Assembly (NCBI GenBank): GCA_964034945.1
Contig: OZ035962.1
Span: 13,015,388 to 13,079,387 of the forward strand
DNA from: Chrysopilus asiliformis
Taxonomy: Eukaryota > Arthropoda > Insecta > Diptera > Rhagionidae
Length of the DNA stretch: 64,000 bases
Reading direction: 5' to 3'
A program made the translations under genes and the position numbers. Below are positions 25,201-31,113 of this stretch, piece by piece. The stretch's first letter is position 1. Each line of letters opens with the position of its first letter. The notes beneath the pieces were generated by a model. The model saw nothing but the letters and a program-made list of their open reading frames with translations. It did no database searches and had not been told where the DNA came from.

Positions 25201-25280
25201 TTGCAGTGCGGCGAACATTGAAGAATGGTCTCACAGAAGAAGAGAAGCAGCATGTTGCCTCAATGATAAAAACCTACTAA
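1085..25280 (+). CDS. Fhos: Fhos, FHOD-family formin (C-terminal half, ten exons, 5' incomplete)
   Basis: Formins of the FHOD family nucleate, cap and bundle actin filaments; in flies Fhos acts in muscle myofibril and cytoskeletal remodelling. The reading frame is 1085-1283, 1345-1732, 1824-1970, 6807-7022, 8077-8199, 8264-8419, 8486-8805, 9051-9290, 10574-10806 and 25207-25280, about 697 residues with stop TAA. All junctions are GT/AG and phases match (2,0,0,0,0,0,2,2,1). Order of parts: charged linker ([11 protein letters not shown]), FH1 with runs of prolines (residues about 115-170), complete FH2 (starting near LFWKEVRED, with the [14 protein letters not shown] segment at the place of the family's GNxMN motif), then DAD-like [10 protein letters not shown], a basic stretch RERKRTR and a conserved tail ending IKTY. 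The N-terminal half is outside the window. Recognition as FHOD rather than another formin class rests on the linker, the FH2 wording and the C-terminal tail, all recalled from family knowledge. Confidence 0.95.
1345..1732 (+). CDS. Fhos: Fhos exon B: FH1 proline-rich region
   Basis: Acceptor tttatttcag at 1344, donor ACG|gtaagt at 1733. Begins [13 protein letters not shown], continues with [20 protein letters not shown] and then several proline clusters (PPPPPP, IPPP, GGGPPP, FPPPP, VPPPG), the FH1 domain that binds profilin-actin and SH3/WW partners. The reverse-strand open frame over this segment is a shadow. It ends on a codon boundary. Confidence 0.93.
1824..1970 (+). CDS. Fhos: Fhos exon C: start of FH2
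   Basis: Acceptor gatattag at 1823, donor AAG|gtaatg at 1971; 49 whole codons. Encodes [11 protein letters not shown] and KTIWDELP, the lasso/linker start of the FH2 actin-nucleating domain that wraps around the partner subunit in the FH2 dimer. Confidence 0.93.
2835..3083 (+). repeat. Dispersed repeat with GGTCCT...AAGGATAA...TTATCC motif, two tandem copies
   Basis: Two copies of about 125 bp in tandem. Each goes from a 'cattaagaaatc(c/t)gtaa' start through 'aaggtcctgtaaggataa', 'gattatccttttcctcaaa' and ends 'gctgaatccgattct'. The same unit recurs at 9465-9677 and 10103-10245, so it is a dispersed family. AAGGATAA and TTATCC form a small internal inverted repeat. Class unknown. Confidence 0.7.
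3361..4247. mobile_element. Miniature inverted-repeat transposable element (AAGCGG..CCGCTT)
   Basis: The left end AAGCGGTCCCTACACGTTCA matches the reverse complement of the right end, which ends gtaggggccgctt at 4247. The inverted match extends about 48 bp with a few substitutions. Related phrases (gaacgt(g/c)tatgg(t/c)gatgctgtc, catgattgacagcatgctg) recur inside, suggesting internal rearrangement. No transposase frame is visible, so it is non-autonomous. No convincing target-site duplication could be read. Confidence 0.75.
6049..6154 (+). repeat. Two imperfect 39-bp units, 67 bp apart
   Basis: Units at 6049-6087 and 6116-6154 share a cgggatgcc/cgggacgcc start, a central gcaaaat(g/a)cctga and a cgggg/cggga end. 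A further ccgggacgtatggtcat follows. This may be the remains of a dispersed element; nothing coding is seen. Confidence 0.45.
6807..7022 (+). CDS. Fhos: Fhos exon D: FH2
   Basis: Begins [19 protein letters not shown] after acceptor aaattccaaacag at 6806, which has only a weak pyrimidine tract; donor CAA|gtaata at 7023; 72 whole codons. It contains [12 protein letters not shown] and [17 protein letters not shown], highly conserved FH2 knob/coiled-coil segments. The open frame upstream of 6807 is intron. Confidence 0.94.
7469..8043 (+). repeat. 0.57-kb dispersed repeat, copy 1 (TATACCC...GGGTATA end, GTCCGTC tract)
   Basis: One end has a short palindromic arm (tatacccgtatggtgaaacc then caaagggtatatt), followed by a gtccgtccgtctgtctg microsatellite and a conserved body. 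The other end again carries catacgggt and then gccagattggcaattatagc. A second copy lies inverted at 12833-13378, and a diverged one at 29646-29871. The small minus-strand open frames inside are in repeat sequence and show no known domain. The repeat ends only 33 bp before a Fhos exon. Confidence 0.8.
8077..8199 (+). CDS. Fhos: Fhos exon E: FH2
   Basis: Acceptor ttttccaaag at 8076, donor GAG|gtacgt at 8200; 41 whole codons. Encodes [19 protein letters not shown] and [12 protein letters not shown], central FH2 helices. The ATG at its first codon is internal, not a start. Confidence 0.94.
8264..8419 (+). CDS. Fhos: Fhos exon F: FH2 core motif
   Basis: Acceptor tcttttag at 8263, donor AAG|gtatgc at 8420; 52 whole codons. 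It contains [16 protein letters not shown], which lies where other formins have the GNxMN signature of the FH2 core. Confidence 0.94.
8486..8805 (+). CDS. Fhos: Fhos exon G: FH2
   Basis: Acceptor cctcgattag at 8485, donor AG|gtaagc at 8806. It encodes [34 protein letters not shown] and [13 protein letters not shown], the post domain of FH2. It leaves with two bases of an arginine codon completed in the next exon. Confidence 0.95.
9051..9290 (+). CDS. Fhos: Fhos exon H: end of FH2
   Basis: Acceptor atatttttag at 9050, donor AA|gtaaga at 9291. It encodes [31 protein letters not shown] and a basic coiled-coil ([19 protein letters not shown]), the C-terminal end of FH2. Confidence 0.95.
9465..9677 (+). 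repeat. GGTCCT/AAGGATAA dispersed repeat, left part, split by a MITE
   Basis: Same family as 2835-3083: ggaaggtcctgtaaggataa, gattatccttttcctcgaa and gctgaatccgattctgtcat are all present. A second unit begins and is interrupted at 9677 by the element 9678-10102; its continuation is at 10103-10245. Confidence 0.7.
9678..10102. mobile_element. MITE with long (about 65 bp) terminal inverted repeats and 7-bp target duplication
   Basis: The left end CATTGAATATGTACAAATAT... is the inverse of the right end ...ATATTTGTACATATTCAATG; the match runs about 65 bp, to the ggccgatggtggcga / tcgccaccatcggcc segment, with one mismatch. Both sides are flanked by CCTTTAC (9671-9677 and 10103-10109). Removing the element with one CCTTTAC restores continuity of the dispersed repeat it sits in. 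No coding capacity is seen. Confidence 0.88.
10103..10245 (+). repeat. GGTCCT/AAGGATAA dispersed repeat, right part
   Basis: Continues the unit interrupted at 9677: cctttactcaaattttggcg, then another unit with gatcctgtaaggataacgtg and actatccttttcctcaaatt. It ends in gtcgatgaatctgatg. Confidence 0.65.
10574..10806 (+). CDS. Fhos: Fhos exon I: DAD-like motif and basic region
   Basis: Acceptor tttattttag at 10573, donor TCA T|gtgagt at 10807. It encodes [15 protein letters not shown], the DAD-like [12 protein letters not shown] and the basic [16 protein letters not shown] regions fold back on the N-terminal inhibitory domain and are released by Rho-type GTPase or ROCK phosphorylation. If the intron is not spliced, the frame reads Cys-Glu-Cys and stops at 10815-10817, giving a short alternative C-terminus. 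Confidence 0.92.
10807..11559 (+). other. Start of the 14.4-kb last Fhos intron
   Basis: AT-rich intron sequence without a recognisable element or gene. The intron runs on to 25206 and holds the elements at 11560-12076, 12317-12646, 12833-13378 and 13412-24170. Confidence 0.55.
11560..12076. mobile_element. MITE with 15-bp GGAGCGCGTTCGTCG inverted ends
   Basis: Left end GGAGCGCGTTCGTCG and right end CGACGAACGCGCTCC are perfect inverted repeats. Flanks TGATCT (11554-11559) and TGATCG (12077-12082) fit a near-perfect short target duplication. The interior is built of subterminal repeats such as cacgaacgacc (three times) and many tagtc/gacta pieces in both orientations. No coding frame. Confidence 0.78.
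12317..12646. mobile_element. MITE rich in ttaactattttgtaattgaa, TIR ACACAGAGAAAAA
   Basis: The ends acacagagaaaaagta and acttcttttttctgcgt are imperfect inverted repeats, followed inward by a match around ataatggggaatcg / cgatttgatatt. The middle consists of several copies of (a/t)actattttgtaattgaaatt. The right half of a second copy is at 28141-28299. No coding frame; target duplication not clear. Confidence 0.7.
12833..13378 (-). repeat. 0.55-kb dispersed repeat, copy 2 (inverted relative to 7469-8043)
   Basis: Reverse-complement match to the repeat at 7469-8043: it starts aacataacaaaagctataat, contains ttccaatcggattttgatgt, ggggggtaccccc and a gacggacggac tract, and ends tttcaccatacgggtata. 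The two copies differ by scattered substitutions and by the length of the GTCC microsatellite. The LTR retrotransposon starts 34 bp further right. Confidence 0.8.
13408..13411. repeat. Target-site duplication ATTG, left
   Basis: ATTG directly before the left LTR (TGTTG...) equals the ATTG directly after the right LTR at 24171-24174. A 4-bp duplication fits Gypsy-type integrases. Confidence 0.8.
13412..15445 (-). repeat. 3' LTR (left)
   Basis: 2,034 bp, with 9-bp perfect inverted ends TGTTGTGTG/CACACAACA. It contains three 43-bp tandem units (14221-14349) and a 79-codon minus-strand frame (15020-15259), both present identically in the other LTR. The sequence directly upstream on the coding strand (15446-15457) reads T-rich then GCCC, so no normal polypurine tract is visible there. 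Confidence 0.96.
14196..14349. repeat. 43-bp tandem repeat inside the 3' LTR
   Basis: Three units with cAATTTAGAAAAATTTATAG at 14221, 14264 and 14307, exactly 43 bp apart, alternating with ggttaattagaaaaattta. The same array is in the right LTR (about 22921-23074). It would lie in transcribed LTR sequence on the minus strand. Confidence 0.9.
15596..18946 (-). CDS. pol: Pol polyprotein: protease, reverse transcriptase, RNase H, integrase
   Basis: About 1,116 residues after a TAA at 18949-18947; the first codon is TTG, so expression as a Gag-Pol fusion by -1 frameshift is likely. Visible parts: retropepsin LLDSGATIS with catalytic D131; reverse transcriptase with [12 protein letters not shown] (about 361-372) and YLDD (425-428); RNase H with [11 protein letters not shown] (about 573) and TDHASLRWL (about 640); integrase zinc finger H-H-C-C (about 776-819: [10 protein letters not shown] ... 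CEDCKEC), and catalytic D846, D905 and E940 (YIDFLGP, SDNGKQF, ASERLN). No stop or frameshift interrupts it. The C-terminal 100 residues follow the usual integrase tail with no chromodomain I can recognise. All key catalytic residues are present, so the copy may be active. Confidence 0.97.
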   Translation of the reverse strand: MSSGKPPEGRESNSECSAHNPISRKVLRTVASNTKSITLLKNKFRNSSTQTEFNFSLHERLKNYESARKKIFADDKNVSGPKDYIRKLREKFRQRKKLRREISTMIFNREKDERPYAKVLINHTEMIGLLDSGATISCIGKPGLDLLNVNKLPFKGFPSSIRTADGQNQKVVGQITVPVTFQNTTKDIDLYVVPSLTHALYFGVNFWKVFQVAPHLIAEIAPSEISDPNLHKLNKDQTKKLQEVKELFPSYEKEGLGRTHLEEHVIDVGDAKPIKQRHFPVSPAIQRMMNDEIDEMLKMGVIEESSSAWSSPIVLVRKPGKNRLCLDSRKLNSVTKKDAYPLQHIEGLLNRLDDTIFISSVDLKNAFWQVPLSQDSKELTAFSIPGRPLYHYKVMAFGLCNASQRLQRLMDKVIPNELRQKVLVYLDDLLIIAPTFEEMLELLREIARLLRAAGLTINLQKSKFCFKELRYLGYIVGGGCLKVDPEKLSAISKFPSPKTPKQIRRFLGMAGWYRRFIKDFSGLTAPISDCLKRSKKFTFSAEAEESFEKLKKALTSAPVLVHADYTKHFYIQCDASNLGIGGVLFQLDAAGDERPISYISQKLTATQKKYSVTELECLAAIISIKKFRPYVEGHPFTMITDHASLRWLMNQKDLNGRLARWSLKLQGFNFEIQHRKGSMNVVADTLSRAYVEEIDHIPNQLIVEVDLNSDEFNSQEYKDLIQAIKANQDKLPDLQESEGFVYKRTSPYRGDPIQQDKTWKLWVPSGLTQGLIIMAHQSPQASHGGINKTLHRLQQRYFWPNMSTQVRNALKECEDCKECKAPNYIMKPKTGRMSLPMRPWQKLYIDFLGPYPRSKNGNTVLFLVLDHHSKFPFAKPLRNANSKSVVRILNEVFSTFGVPEQIISDNGKQFTSSMFQKFLEAYGIQHIRTAVYSPQANASERLNRSILAAIRTYLGEDQRHWDSNLDYIMMSLRSSIHTVIGASPYQVLFGNNMICHGSEYPLLKKLSSLLDGHTRLLMGTDKMNVIRSNVYKRLQESQDKTVEKYNLRARNRTFAPGQEIYRRNFVLSDATKGLNAKLCKKFVKCRVNSKVGKNLYKIEDLQGKVLGVYHAKDLRL
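18865..20769 (-). CDS. gag: Gag polyprotein with zinc knuckle
   Basis: 634 residues starting [18 protein letters not shown] long charged, glutamine/serine-rich N-terminal half precedes the retrotransposon capsid region ([30 protein letters not shown], about 370-470). Then comes one canonical CCHC knuckle, [14 protein letters not shown] (about 571-584), and a second cysteine cluster (CFKC...CTNC, about 593-609) lacking the usual histidine. Gag packages the RNA and assembles particles. It overlaps pol by 82 nt in the -1 frame. The start is the first ATG after the leader and no competing upstream frame is seen. Confidence 0.93.
   Translation of the reverse strand: MPITRRQLKALSAKAAGRGRGKRLSFSPYPNTEDRQPSSDSDEDTKSRMDKEKQVFSSYGNYSARFPRHEMSGKEEDLAPEEGAGAINFRTPLSSEQTRRGGVSEEIESEFIRKTLEASSDVQNSNKNQEQPKKVSFSSQPLGAVNETIGLGAYPKEQRMPSLSVREVLKAAKGLTATYEKKQYMENENKRENSQPIPDPNTNSDRDHLVSLLEEVVKAKFNIKSPGARSYRSKNFQGKPSLPSHGARTVRDNRSQKYYEEERGKQDRDLVNMIEEMIELRLGDQNNQHTRDARASYPSHHQPLSGFHNRFNHTSHSPDNYDTFSPSSAEEVSRVQNQNSTRDHRSNRQCNMHKWRLNFDGTSTTMTVEDFIFRVQKLAQSQNHSNAQIVDNFHLLVSGSADSWYWKFIKNRPNITWEILKEGLAKKFTKLSDRELYRLINETRQEASEKFDEYFDKITTLHSQMQNPIPDLDLIDIIKDNVNNRIGQLVFSHPFQTLDQLREACRKAERYVIQRATYMYGFKSSKPPLKRQVCQIELASDSEEDTPQVDAINHPMRNNNVNKNETVQFNCWNCKTPGHSFRDCPASYRNLFCFKCGKPEVRVPNCTNCRPENRRRAENLTVNARPTTQSLEKS
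18931..18937 (-). promoter_or_regulatory. Candidate -1 frameshift site in the gag/pol overlap
   Basis: Pol is in the -1 frame of gag and the overlap is only 18865-18946, so slippage must occur there. On the coding strand, G GAA AAC (gag frame shown) just after the last pol-frame stop is the nearest thing to a slippery heptamer, followed by a GC-rich stretch that could pair. It is not a canonical heptamer, so the exact site is uncertain. Confidence 0.35.
20770..22113 (-). other. Retrotransposon 5' leader
   Basis: About 1.34 kb between the primer site and gag on the minus strand, without a convincing gene. An 84-codon frame at 21807-22061 has no recognisable domain. It presumably holds packaging signals and the untranslated leader. 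Confidence 0.6.
22114..22131 (-). other. tRNA primer-binding site
   Basis: On the minus strand, 5 bases after the 5' LTR, the sequence TGGCGCCCAAAGGTAGAA appears. Its complement ends TTTGGGCGCCA, resembling the 3' end of lysine tRNAs. Position and the leading TGG are typical of an LTR retrotransposon primer site. Confidence 0.82.
22137..24170 (-). repeat. 5' LTR (right)
   Basis: 2,034 bp, matching the left LTR except T at 23569 (C at 14844). It contains the retrotransposon promoter reading leftward. The 79-codon frame at 23745-23984 is identical to that at 15020-15259 because the LTRs are identical. Confidence 0.96.
24171..24174. repeat. Target-site duplication ATTG, right
   Basis: ATTG directly after the terminal CACACAACA, matching 13408-13411. 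Confidence 0.8.
24464..24765 (+). repeat. Dispersed repeat with TACTTTCCTTT..AAAGGGAAAGTA arm and GTCCGTC tract
   Basis: It begins with a small palindrome (atactttcctttgctata then aagggaaagtattg), followed by gaggatgtccgtcgctttgtctgtc and ataactcgagaatgggttga. The layout resembles the family at 7469-8043 (short hairpin, then GTCC-rich stretch, then conserved body), but the sequence differs. It lies about 440 bp before the last Fhos exon. Confidence 0.5.
25207..25280 (+). CDS. Fhos: Fhos terminal exon J
   Basis: Acceptor tgatttttgcag at 25206. After the split codon it encodes [18 protein letters not shown] and SMIKTY, then TAA (25278-25280). This is the conserved extreme C-terminus of FHOD formins. 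Joined to exon I it gives RKS-LRRT, matching the spacing of the ROCK-phosphorylated Ser/Thr pair known in vertebrate FHOD1. It lies 14.4 kb from exon I because of the retrotransposon and other repeats. Confidence 0.92.
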
Positions 25281-26230
25281 GAAAGTCCTACAAACATCCC
25301 TGAAAATCTTAACAATACTAAAAGAAATCTCAACTTAGAGTTTCATTAGAATTGTTAAAATTTCATTATTGAAATGATCTCACATTAATCTTGATCACTA
25401 ATGATAATTACAGTTGATTAAAAATGTGAAATAAAATAAAAAATCTGTAATTAAAATTTAGTTTAGTTCTATGTAAAATTTTATGTAAAATAATGAATTC
25501 CCAGATAGAGGAAAAATCAAATATAAATAAAATAATCAGTCTATTAAAAAAACTACAAAAATTATACCCCAAAAAAATAACCGCACTTAACCCTTGAACA
25601 TCACACACGAAAAATACTCGAAGTAGTAAAAGGTAGAAAAAAAAAAACGAAAACTAAATATTTCTTGTGATAAACGAGTCAAGAACGAATGAAAATCTTT
25701 GTGTCACATGTCTTTGTAATTCTTTTTTTTAACGTAACAAATCTAAATATGTGAAAAGTTTTGACTCCTTTTTCTTTTTGTATCGAAAGAAAATCAAAAT
25801 GTAAAACTCTGAAATTGATATAAAAATCTGTTATTCACAAAGAATAATATGAAAAAATTCAATGTAAAAAGAAACTTTCAAAGTTTAAAATCAATACGGA
25901 ATAATGTTTTTTTTGTTAATTTTTTAAGACTTGTACCTATAAAAAATTATTGTTATTTTATTTAACTTCTTTAACCATAGGTAATTAGTTTCAAATTTCT
26001 TTTGAGAGTTCCAGTTTTCCAATTTTCATTGCAGTAACTTAAATATTGTTGTAAAATAATATAAAAAGAAATCACTTCTATATATTTTCAATAAAATCTA
26101 AATCTTATAAAGAAGAATAAGTTATGCAGAACTAAAAATGAACCGAATGTTAGTTGTACAATAATTTCTTATTTCTTTTATCCTTTTTGTTATCTTATTT
26201 AAAAATAATAAAATATTTAATCAAAACTTG
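25281..26230 (+). other. Fhos: Probable Fhos 3' UTR
   Basis: AT-rich sequence after the stop with AATAAA at 25430-25440 (two overlapping), 26090-26095 and 26207-26212. The last is followed by a T/GT-rich stretch (26230-26255), so cleavage near 26225 is plausible. Ends are inferred. Confidence 0.55.
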
Positions 26231-27601
26231 TAGTGTTTTATTTTATTTGATGTGTGATAAAAAATTTGCTGTAAATAACCGGCATTGTTTTTTAAATCAT
26301 AGGTTTTTGTTTTGAATATCAGTTATATATTTGGAGTTTACATGTTGCGTAGAGTCGTCAAGATTGTGTGTGGCCACCATGGCAGTCTAACGGTTAATGG
26401 TAAGTTCATATCGCTCTCTAAAGTTTTAGTCATATAACTTATATTTAAGGAAACCATATTTATTCTGAGCCAATCCGCGTGAAGCCGTTGGAGAAGCGGA
26501 AGTGAAGGGGAAGAGAAGGGGAAGAGAAGGGGAAGAGAAGGGGAAGAGAAGGGGGTGGGGTTGGACCAGAACAAAAACCAAGAAATCAAATCCGGAGAAA
26601 ACACTTAACAATATGCGCCGTGATGCTGTTTTCAAACGTTTCCTTCTTTGTTACCCCCTCTCCTGATATCTCTTGAACCGTTGAACAGATTTGCATCCGG
26701 TTTTCATGATTAGAGGGATCATCTTTCAAGGAAAAATAATATCTACCACTTCTTTTTCTGTAAACCCCATTGTAGTGATCTAATAAAACGTACGATTGAT
26801 ATTCACATAAGTTTATTTATTCTACTCTGATAAACTGTACAGCCATTCTGTATTTCTACGGATGCTATAAGTGCTCTCTCTCCCAGCTGGCTGCTTCTCC
26901 CCGATGACAGACGAATGGTATTGCCAAAGTCCCACACCCATCACCTGTTATATCAAAATATTTGGATTTGGATTGTCAATTGTAATATTCAGATGGTTTT
27001 GTTCAACAGGTAAATAAATAAATAAATAACGGTTCTAGAAAAGGAGAGGTCGTAGATTTTAGTGAGCGAAAACATTTTTTCTCATTTATTTATTACCCGT
27101 TATAGCTTACGTTATTTTTCTAAAAGGTTATAAAAAACCACGAATTTCGTGAAAATCGACAATTTTTATAATAAACTAGCAGAACTTTCGTTGCCAGCTT
27201 AAAGTTTTTTGTATAAATTTTAGAATGTCAAAAAACCATAAATAACTCACAAAGTTTTGGGAAAAAACGTTATCCTGAAAACCTCCCAAAGCCAGTTTTT
27301 GCGAGGAAAATTGGAAAAAGAACATTTGCGTTATCCTTGCAAGACGTTCCGTTTGGAATTTTAAAAATCTAACACCGGATTCGCGATCAGCGACCCCAAA
27401 AACCCCCTAATGCATATTTTCCCGGGAAAACGGGAAAAAGAATATTTTCGCAATCCTCAGAGGACCTTCCGTTTCGAATTTTAAAAATAGCTAAAAATCT
27501 GCTCCTCGCAACGCAGATCATTTTGTAAAAAAACCGCGTAAAAATCGGTAGTTTTCGAGTTTTGTAATCTCAAACCAACAAACATCCATTTATATATATC
27601 G
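26231..27601. other. Intergenic, no gene seen
   Basis: Holds a purine microsatellite at 26490-26555. Around 27240-27480 there are two related blocks with 'gggaaaa...gaaaaagaa(c/t)att(t)(g/t)cg..atcct' and 'cgtttcgaattttaaaaat', a weak local duplication. No coding segment is recognised. Confidence 0.5.
26490..26555 (+). repeat. 12-bp purine microsatellite (GGGAAGAGAAGG)n
   Basis: About five units of ggggaagagaag in an all-purine run of about 65 bp ending ggggtgggg. The two minus-strand open frames over it (serine/proline/leucine repeats) are products of the repeat. Confidence 0.85.
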
Positions 27602-28135
27602 GGTCTTTCAATAAGGACATAACAATTTTGTATTTAAATAAAAGACAGAAATTTATTCCAGGTGTAGTGGACATGTTACATTTAAGTATGAAATTCGATG
27701 TCGTTCATATGGCTACCGCGAGCACGTTTGCAGATTGATTCTTTGGAGCCAATTTTCCACCACTCTTCCACACATATCGGCCGGAACGTTGGCAATTTAA
27801 CGTTCGATATTATTCCTGAGCTCCTCTAACGTTGTTGGCTTCTTGGCATAAACCAACGACTTAACATAACCCCATAAAAAGAAATCCAACGGCGTTAAAT
27901 CGCATGAGCGAGGTGGCGATTCGACCGGACCATTTCTCGAGATTACACGATTACCGAGTTTCTCCTTCAATAGATAAATTGTTTGACCAGCTGTGTGGCA
28001 TTGCTCGTTCGTGAACTTCACCATGATAAAAATGTAAACCTTGACTGACGTTTTAGCATTGCCAGATCATAAAAAAAGTTTTAGAGTGCGTTTTTATTAA
28101 ACTACAAAATTGTTATGTCCTTATTGAAAGACCAT
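27602..28135 (-). mobile_element. Internally deleted mariner-like element with transposase remnant
   Basis: 31-bp perfect inverted ends begin GGTCTTTCAATAAGGACATA. On the minus strand a frame from 28024 starts MVKFTNEQ, like the start of the transposase. It then jumps to the C-terminal part with LGNRVISRNG and PPRSCDLTPLDFFLWGYVKS, typical of mariner-type transposases containing DUF4817. The middle of the gene (most of the DDE domain) is missing. The frame stops at 27797 (TAA after NIER), and the next codons continue the family sequence until another stop, so it is a decayed non-autonomous copy. The outer flanks share atttatata near both ends. Confidence 0.88.
27797..28024 (-). pseudogene. 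Transposase remnant (N-terminus fused to C-terminus by deletion)
   Basis: 75 codons: about 25 from the transposase start, then the conserved LTPLDFFLWGY region around the last catalytic acidic residue. A premature TAA follows NIER, with family-like sequence beyond it in the same frame (IANVPADMCGRVVENWLQR). It cannot encode an active enzyme. Confidence 0.82.
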
Positions 28136-28140
28136 TTATA

Positions 28141-28299
28141 TAGATTTAACTACTTAGTAGTAAAATTTACTATTTTGTGGTTAAATTGACTATTTTTTCA
28201 ATTGAAGTTCACTATTTTATAATTGAAATTAACTATTGTAGTAATATTCACGATTTCCCATTATAAAGTAATTAGATTCATTACTTTTTTCTCTGCGTG
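28141..28299. repeat. Right half of the ttaactatttt MITE family
   Basis: Matches the right half of 12317-12646 (actacttagtagtaaaattt, attgaaattaactatt, cacgatttcccattataaag, ending ttttttctctgcgtg). The left half is not present; the mariner-like element directly abuts it. Confidence 0.7.
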
Positions 28300-31112
28300 T
28301 AAACAGTCGACGTCAACAAAAAGAGCAACAGTACTAGATACTTATTGATTATTGACTACAAATTTTTGGCTAAATTATAAGTTGTCTGGCATCAGTATCT
28401 ATGAGAAAGACCTCAACGAAATATTATGGTTTATACATTAAAATTTAATCCTAATAACCGAAGTAAATCTCTGATAAAATAATAGAAAATTATGTGCCGT
28501 ATCACTACCAAATGTGTGCAAATTGTTGGAAAATTAATTAAATTTTGTATATGGTAGATTACGTAAACCTGATAAAAGCAAATAAATGTTTAAATTTCAT
28601 CCCTGAATGAGTGTGAACGGCTTCTTTTAGTCGGACACGTTTGGGATACGTAATTTTGAATAATTGAACCAAACCTGCGGCTAAATAAGCCAACAATAAC
28701 CAGCTGTAAGATTGACTAAGATTCTATTCAAAATATTTATGTAAACGTAAGCTTTTTCATATCAGTTAATTTAAACAATATTTGACAGAGGATGACATTT
28801 ACCAATGAATAATAAGTGGACATAATGCTGTCTAGTTCCAAATATTAGTTCCGGGTAGCAAATAGAGCACAGAAATTTTCTTTTTTGTTTGAATTTTATT
28901 ATTACAGCATTACTGGCATGGGTGATCATCATCTATGTTGAGGAAAATGTCATCTCATCGAACAATTTTCCATCCAAAATTATGAATTAAGTTAATTTGC
29001 TCATTTTTCATGAATGCCAAAGATCGGCTAGAATTTTTTTTCGGGTCTGTGAAGCAAAAAAGTGAAATTACGTATTGGATTATTTAAAAACATTTCAATT
29101 GTTATGTTATGCTGCTTGTTAAAGCAATTTATGTAGATGTTATGTAATTCCTATACAAGTATAGTTTATTACATCCGAATAAGTTTTATTAGAATTCTGA
29201 TTCGTTTTAAATTGATTTACAGTGATCAATAATACATTTTTTGGACGCCCGAACAGATGATAAAATATTCAATGTCAAGCGTAATCACATTTACATTAAT
29301 TATTCAAAAACATTAAAATATCCGACCCCTGTGCAACTAATGTATTTTACTGCCTTGAAAATGGCATTGAATAAGCAAAATAATATTATTTTAATCATTA
29401 AGTAATATAAAAAAAAAATTTTTGCCTTGGCATTTCTTCGATTCAATTAATTTTATTTAAATTAATTACTCAGTGACCCGAAATGAACTGAAGAACAGCT
29501 TTTTGACCACTCTTCCTAAATTCATTTCTCAGCAACTGAAAATTGCTCAGAAACTTTAAACTAAAATAGTCAACTATTCACATTCATGGGGAAAATTAGG
29601 AAATTTTGTGAAAAAAATAAAAATTCTTGGTTAAAAACATCCTTCAAAACATAAAAAAAGCTACAATTGCCAGGGGGCAATCGTCAAATACTCTACATGA
29701 GGTCTGACAGCATTTTTATGAAAAAAATCTTTTTGTATAGAGAGGAGGAAAGGATTGGTCTCATTGGATTTTGATATATGGAATGGGTATGTTCCGGTAT
29801 GTATACTTCATTTTTATGTCCGATGATTGATTCGATGCGTTACAAACAGTATACTAAATCTAATATACCCCTATTATATGGTATATCATATATAGTTTAA
29901 AAAAGAGGAATCCTCCGATCATTCATGGAAGATTTTCTTGTATATTTTCCATATTTGGTGGGGGGAATTGGCCCGACCCCCCACACTGCTGCGTTTGCAA
30001 ATCAACGGATGAAAATTTTTCTCACATTAATCGGAAAATTAAGGGTATTTTAATTTAAAAAATATGGAACTCTAAGTTAGCTCACTAATTCCAAGTCTTT
30101 GTCACAGAACCATCATAACCTGAGTCTTTCAATTAGGAAGCGTTTCAAGCTACATTCAATTTGTTTTTATTCTGCTAGGTGCTTACAATTTGAAACCAAA
30201 AGTTTCTATAAATTGCTACCATATAACCATTTATACAAAATTGTAAATTCGCTGAAGCAATCAATGCAATAAATATACTTTTTCTGGTTTCCCGGCAATC
30301 GTATAAAAACGAAACTTTTTTATTAACTAATTTTTTAATAATTAAGTAGGAGAACAGCACAAATTTTCATCTAGGCGGCAACACAATCTACAATCATATT
30401 TGTCACGCAAAGTTTTTAAATTGCATCAATTAAGGGCGCTGTGTGTGGTTAGCGAGCACATCCACTGTTATGGGAGTATTCAAGAGTTTTCCGTTCCTAA
30501 TAGTGTAAATTCCAGGGACGTTTACCTTTAAAAATATTGCATGAATGAAACCAACCGCTACATAATTCTACCTTTTGTTTATAGAAGTTGGTGAAAGTGT
30601 GATTTTGTGCACCTGTTGCGCATCACATAACCATCCTCATAATCGTAATCATCGCCAAACTGAAGTACTTTGATCAGCATAATTCCCAAAACGAGACAAT
30701 TTTTCAACCCCCTTCGTCTCATTTTATGCATGCTTGGCGGGGTTTTCTTAATACCTTTCTTTTGTTTTATTTTTTTATTTTTTTATTCTTCTTATTGCCT
30801 TGTACGCATAAAATTTTTCCAAGTAATTTAGAAGGAAAATGGCGCTCTTCAAGCATGATTTTCACTTTCTTCGGAAGCGTGATTCTTCTTCTACCAAATG
30901 TGGCTGTTGAAAAATTGTTTCACGAATGCTGAAAAACGTTTTGCGATTAGACATCATTTGAATTTGTCATCATGTCGATTACCTGAGTGACTTTTATTCA
31001 TCCACACCTAAATTGATTTTTTATGATAGTATACCTAGTCTAAATAAGATCTCATTTGATTGCCTTTGTTAGTTGCTGGTGGGGTAATGGCCGGGATGAT
31101 GTGAGATTTCCC
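28300..31112. other. Intergenic, upstream region of the CUB gene
   Basis: AT-rich; no gene recognised. A diverged piece of the 7469-8043 repeat lies at 29646-29871. The last kilobase before 31113 is less AT-rich and may contain regulatory sequence; no specific sites are claimed. Confidence 0.5.
29646..29871 (-). repeat. Diverged, shortened copy of the 0.55-kb dispersed repeat
   Basis: Shares aaaacataa(c/a)aaaagctacaattgcca at its start, cattggattttgatatatgg in the middle and gttacaaacagtatactaaatctaatatacccc at its end with 12833-13378, in the same orientation. The GTCC tract and much of the body are deleted. Confidence 0.6.
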
Positions 31113-31113
31113 A

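Noticed and set aside
30726..30932. 68-codon hydrophobic frame upstream of the CUB gene as an alternative signal-peptide exon
   Set aside because: T-rich run translated as phenylalanine/leucine; no donor of the right phase giving the family's entry motif, whereas 31274-31430 fits exactly.
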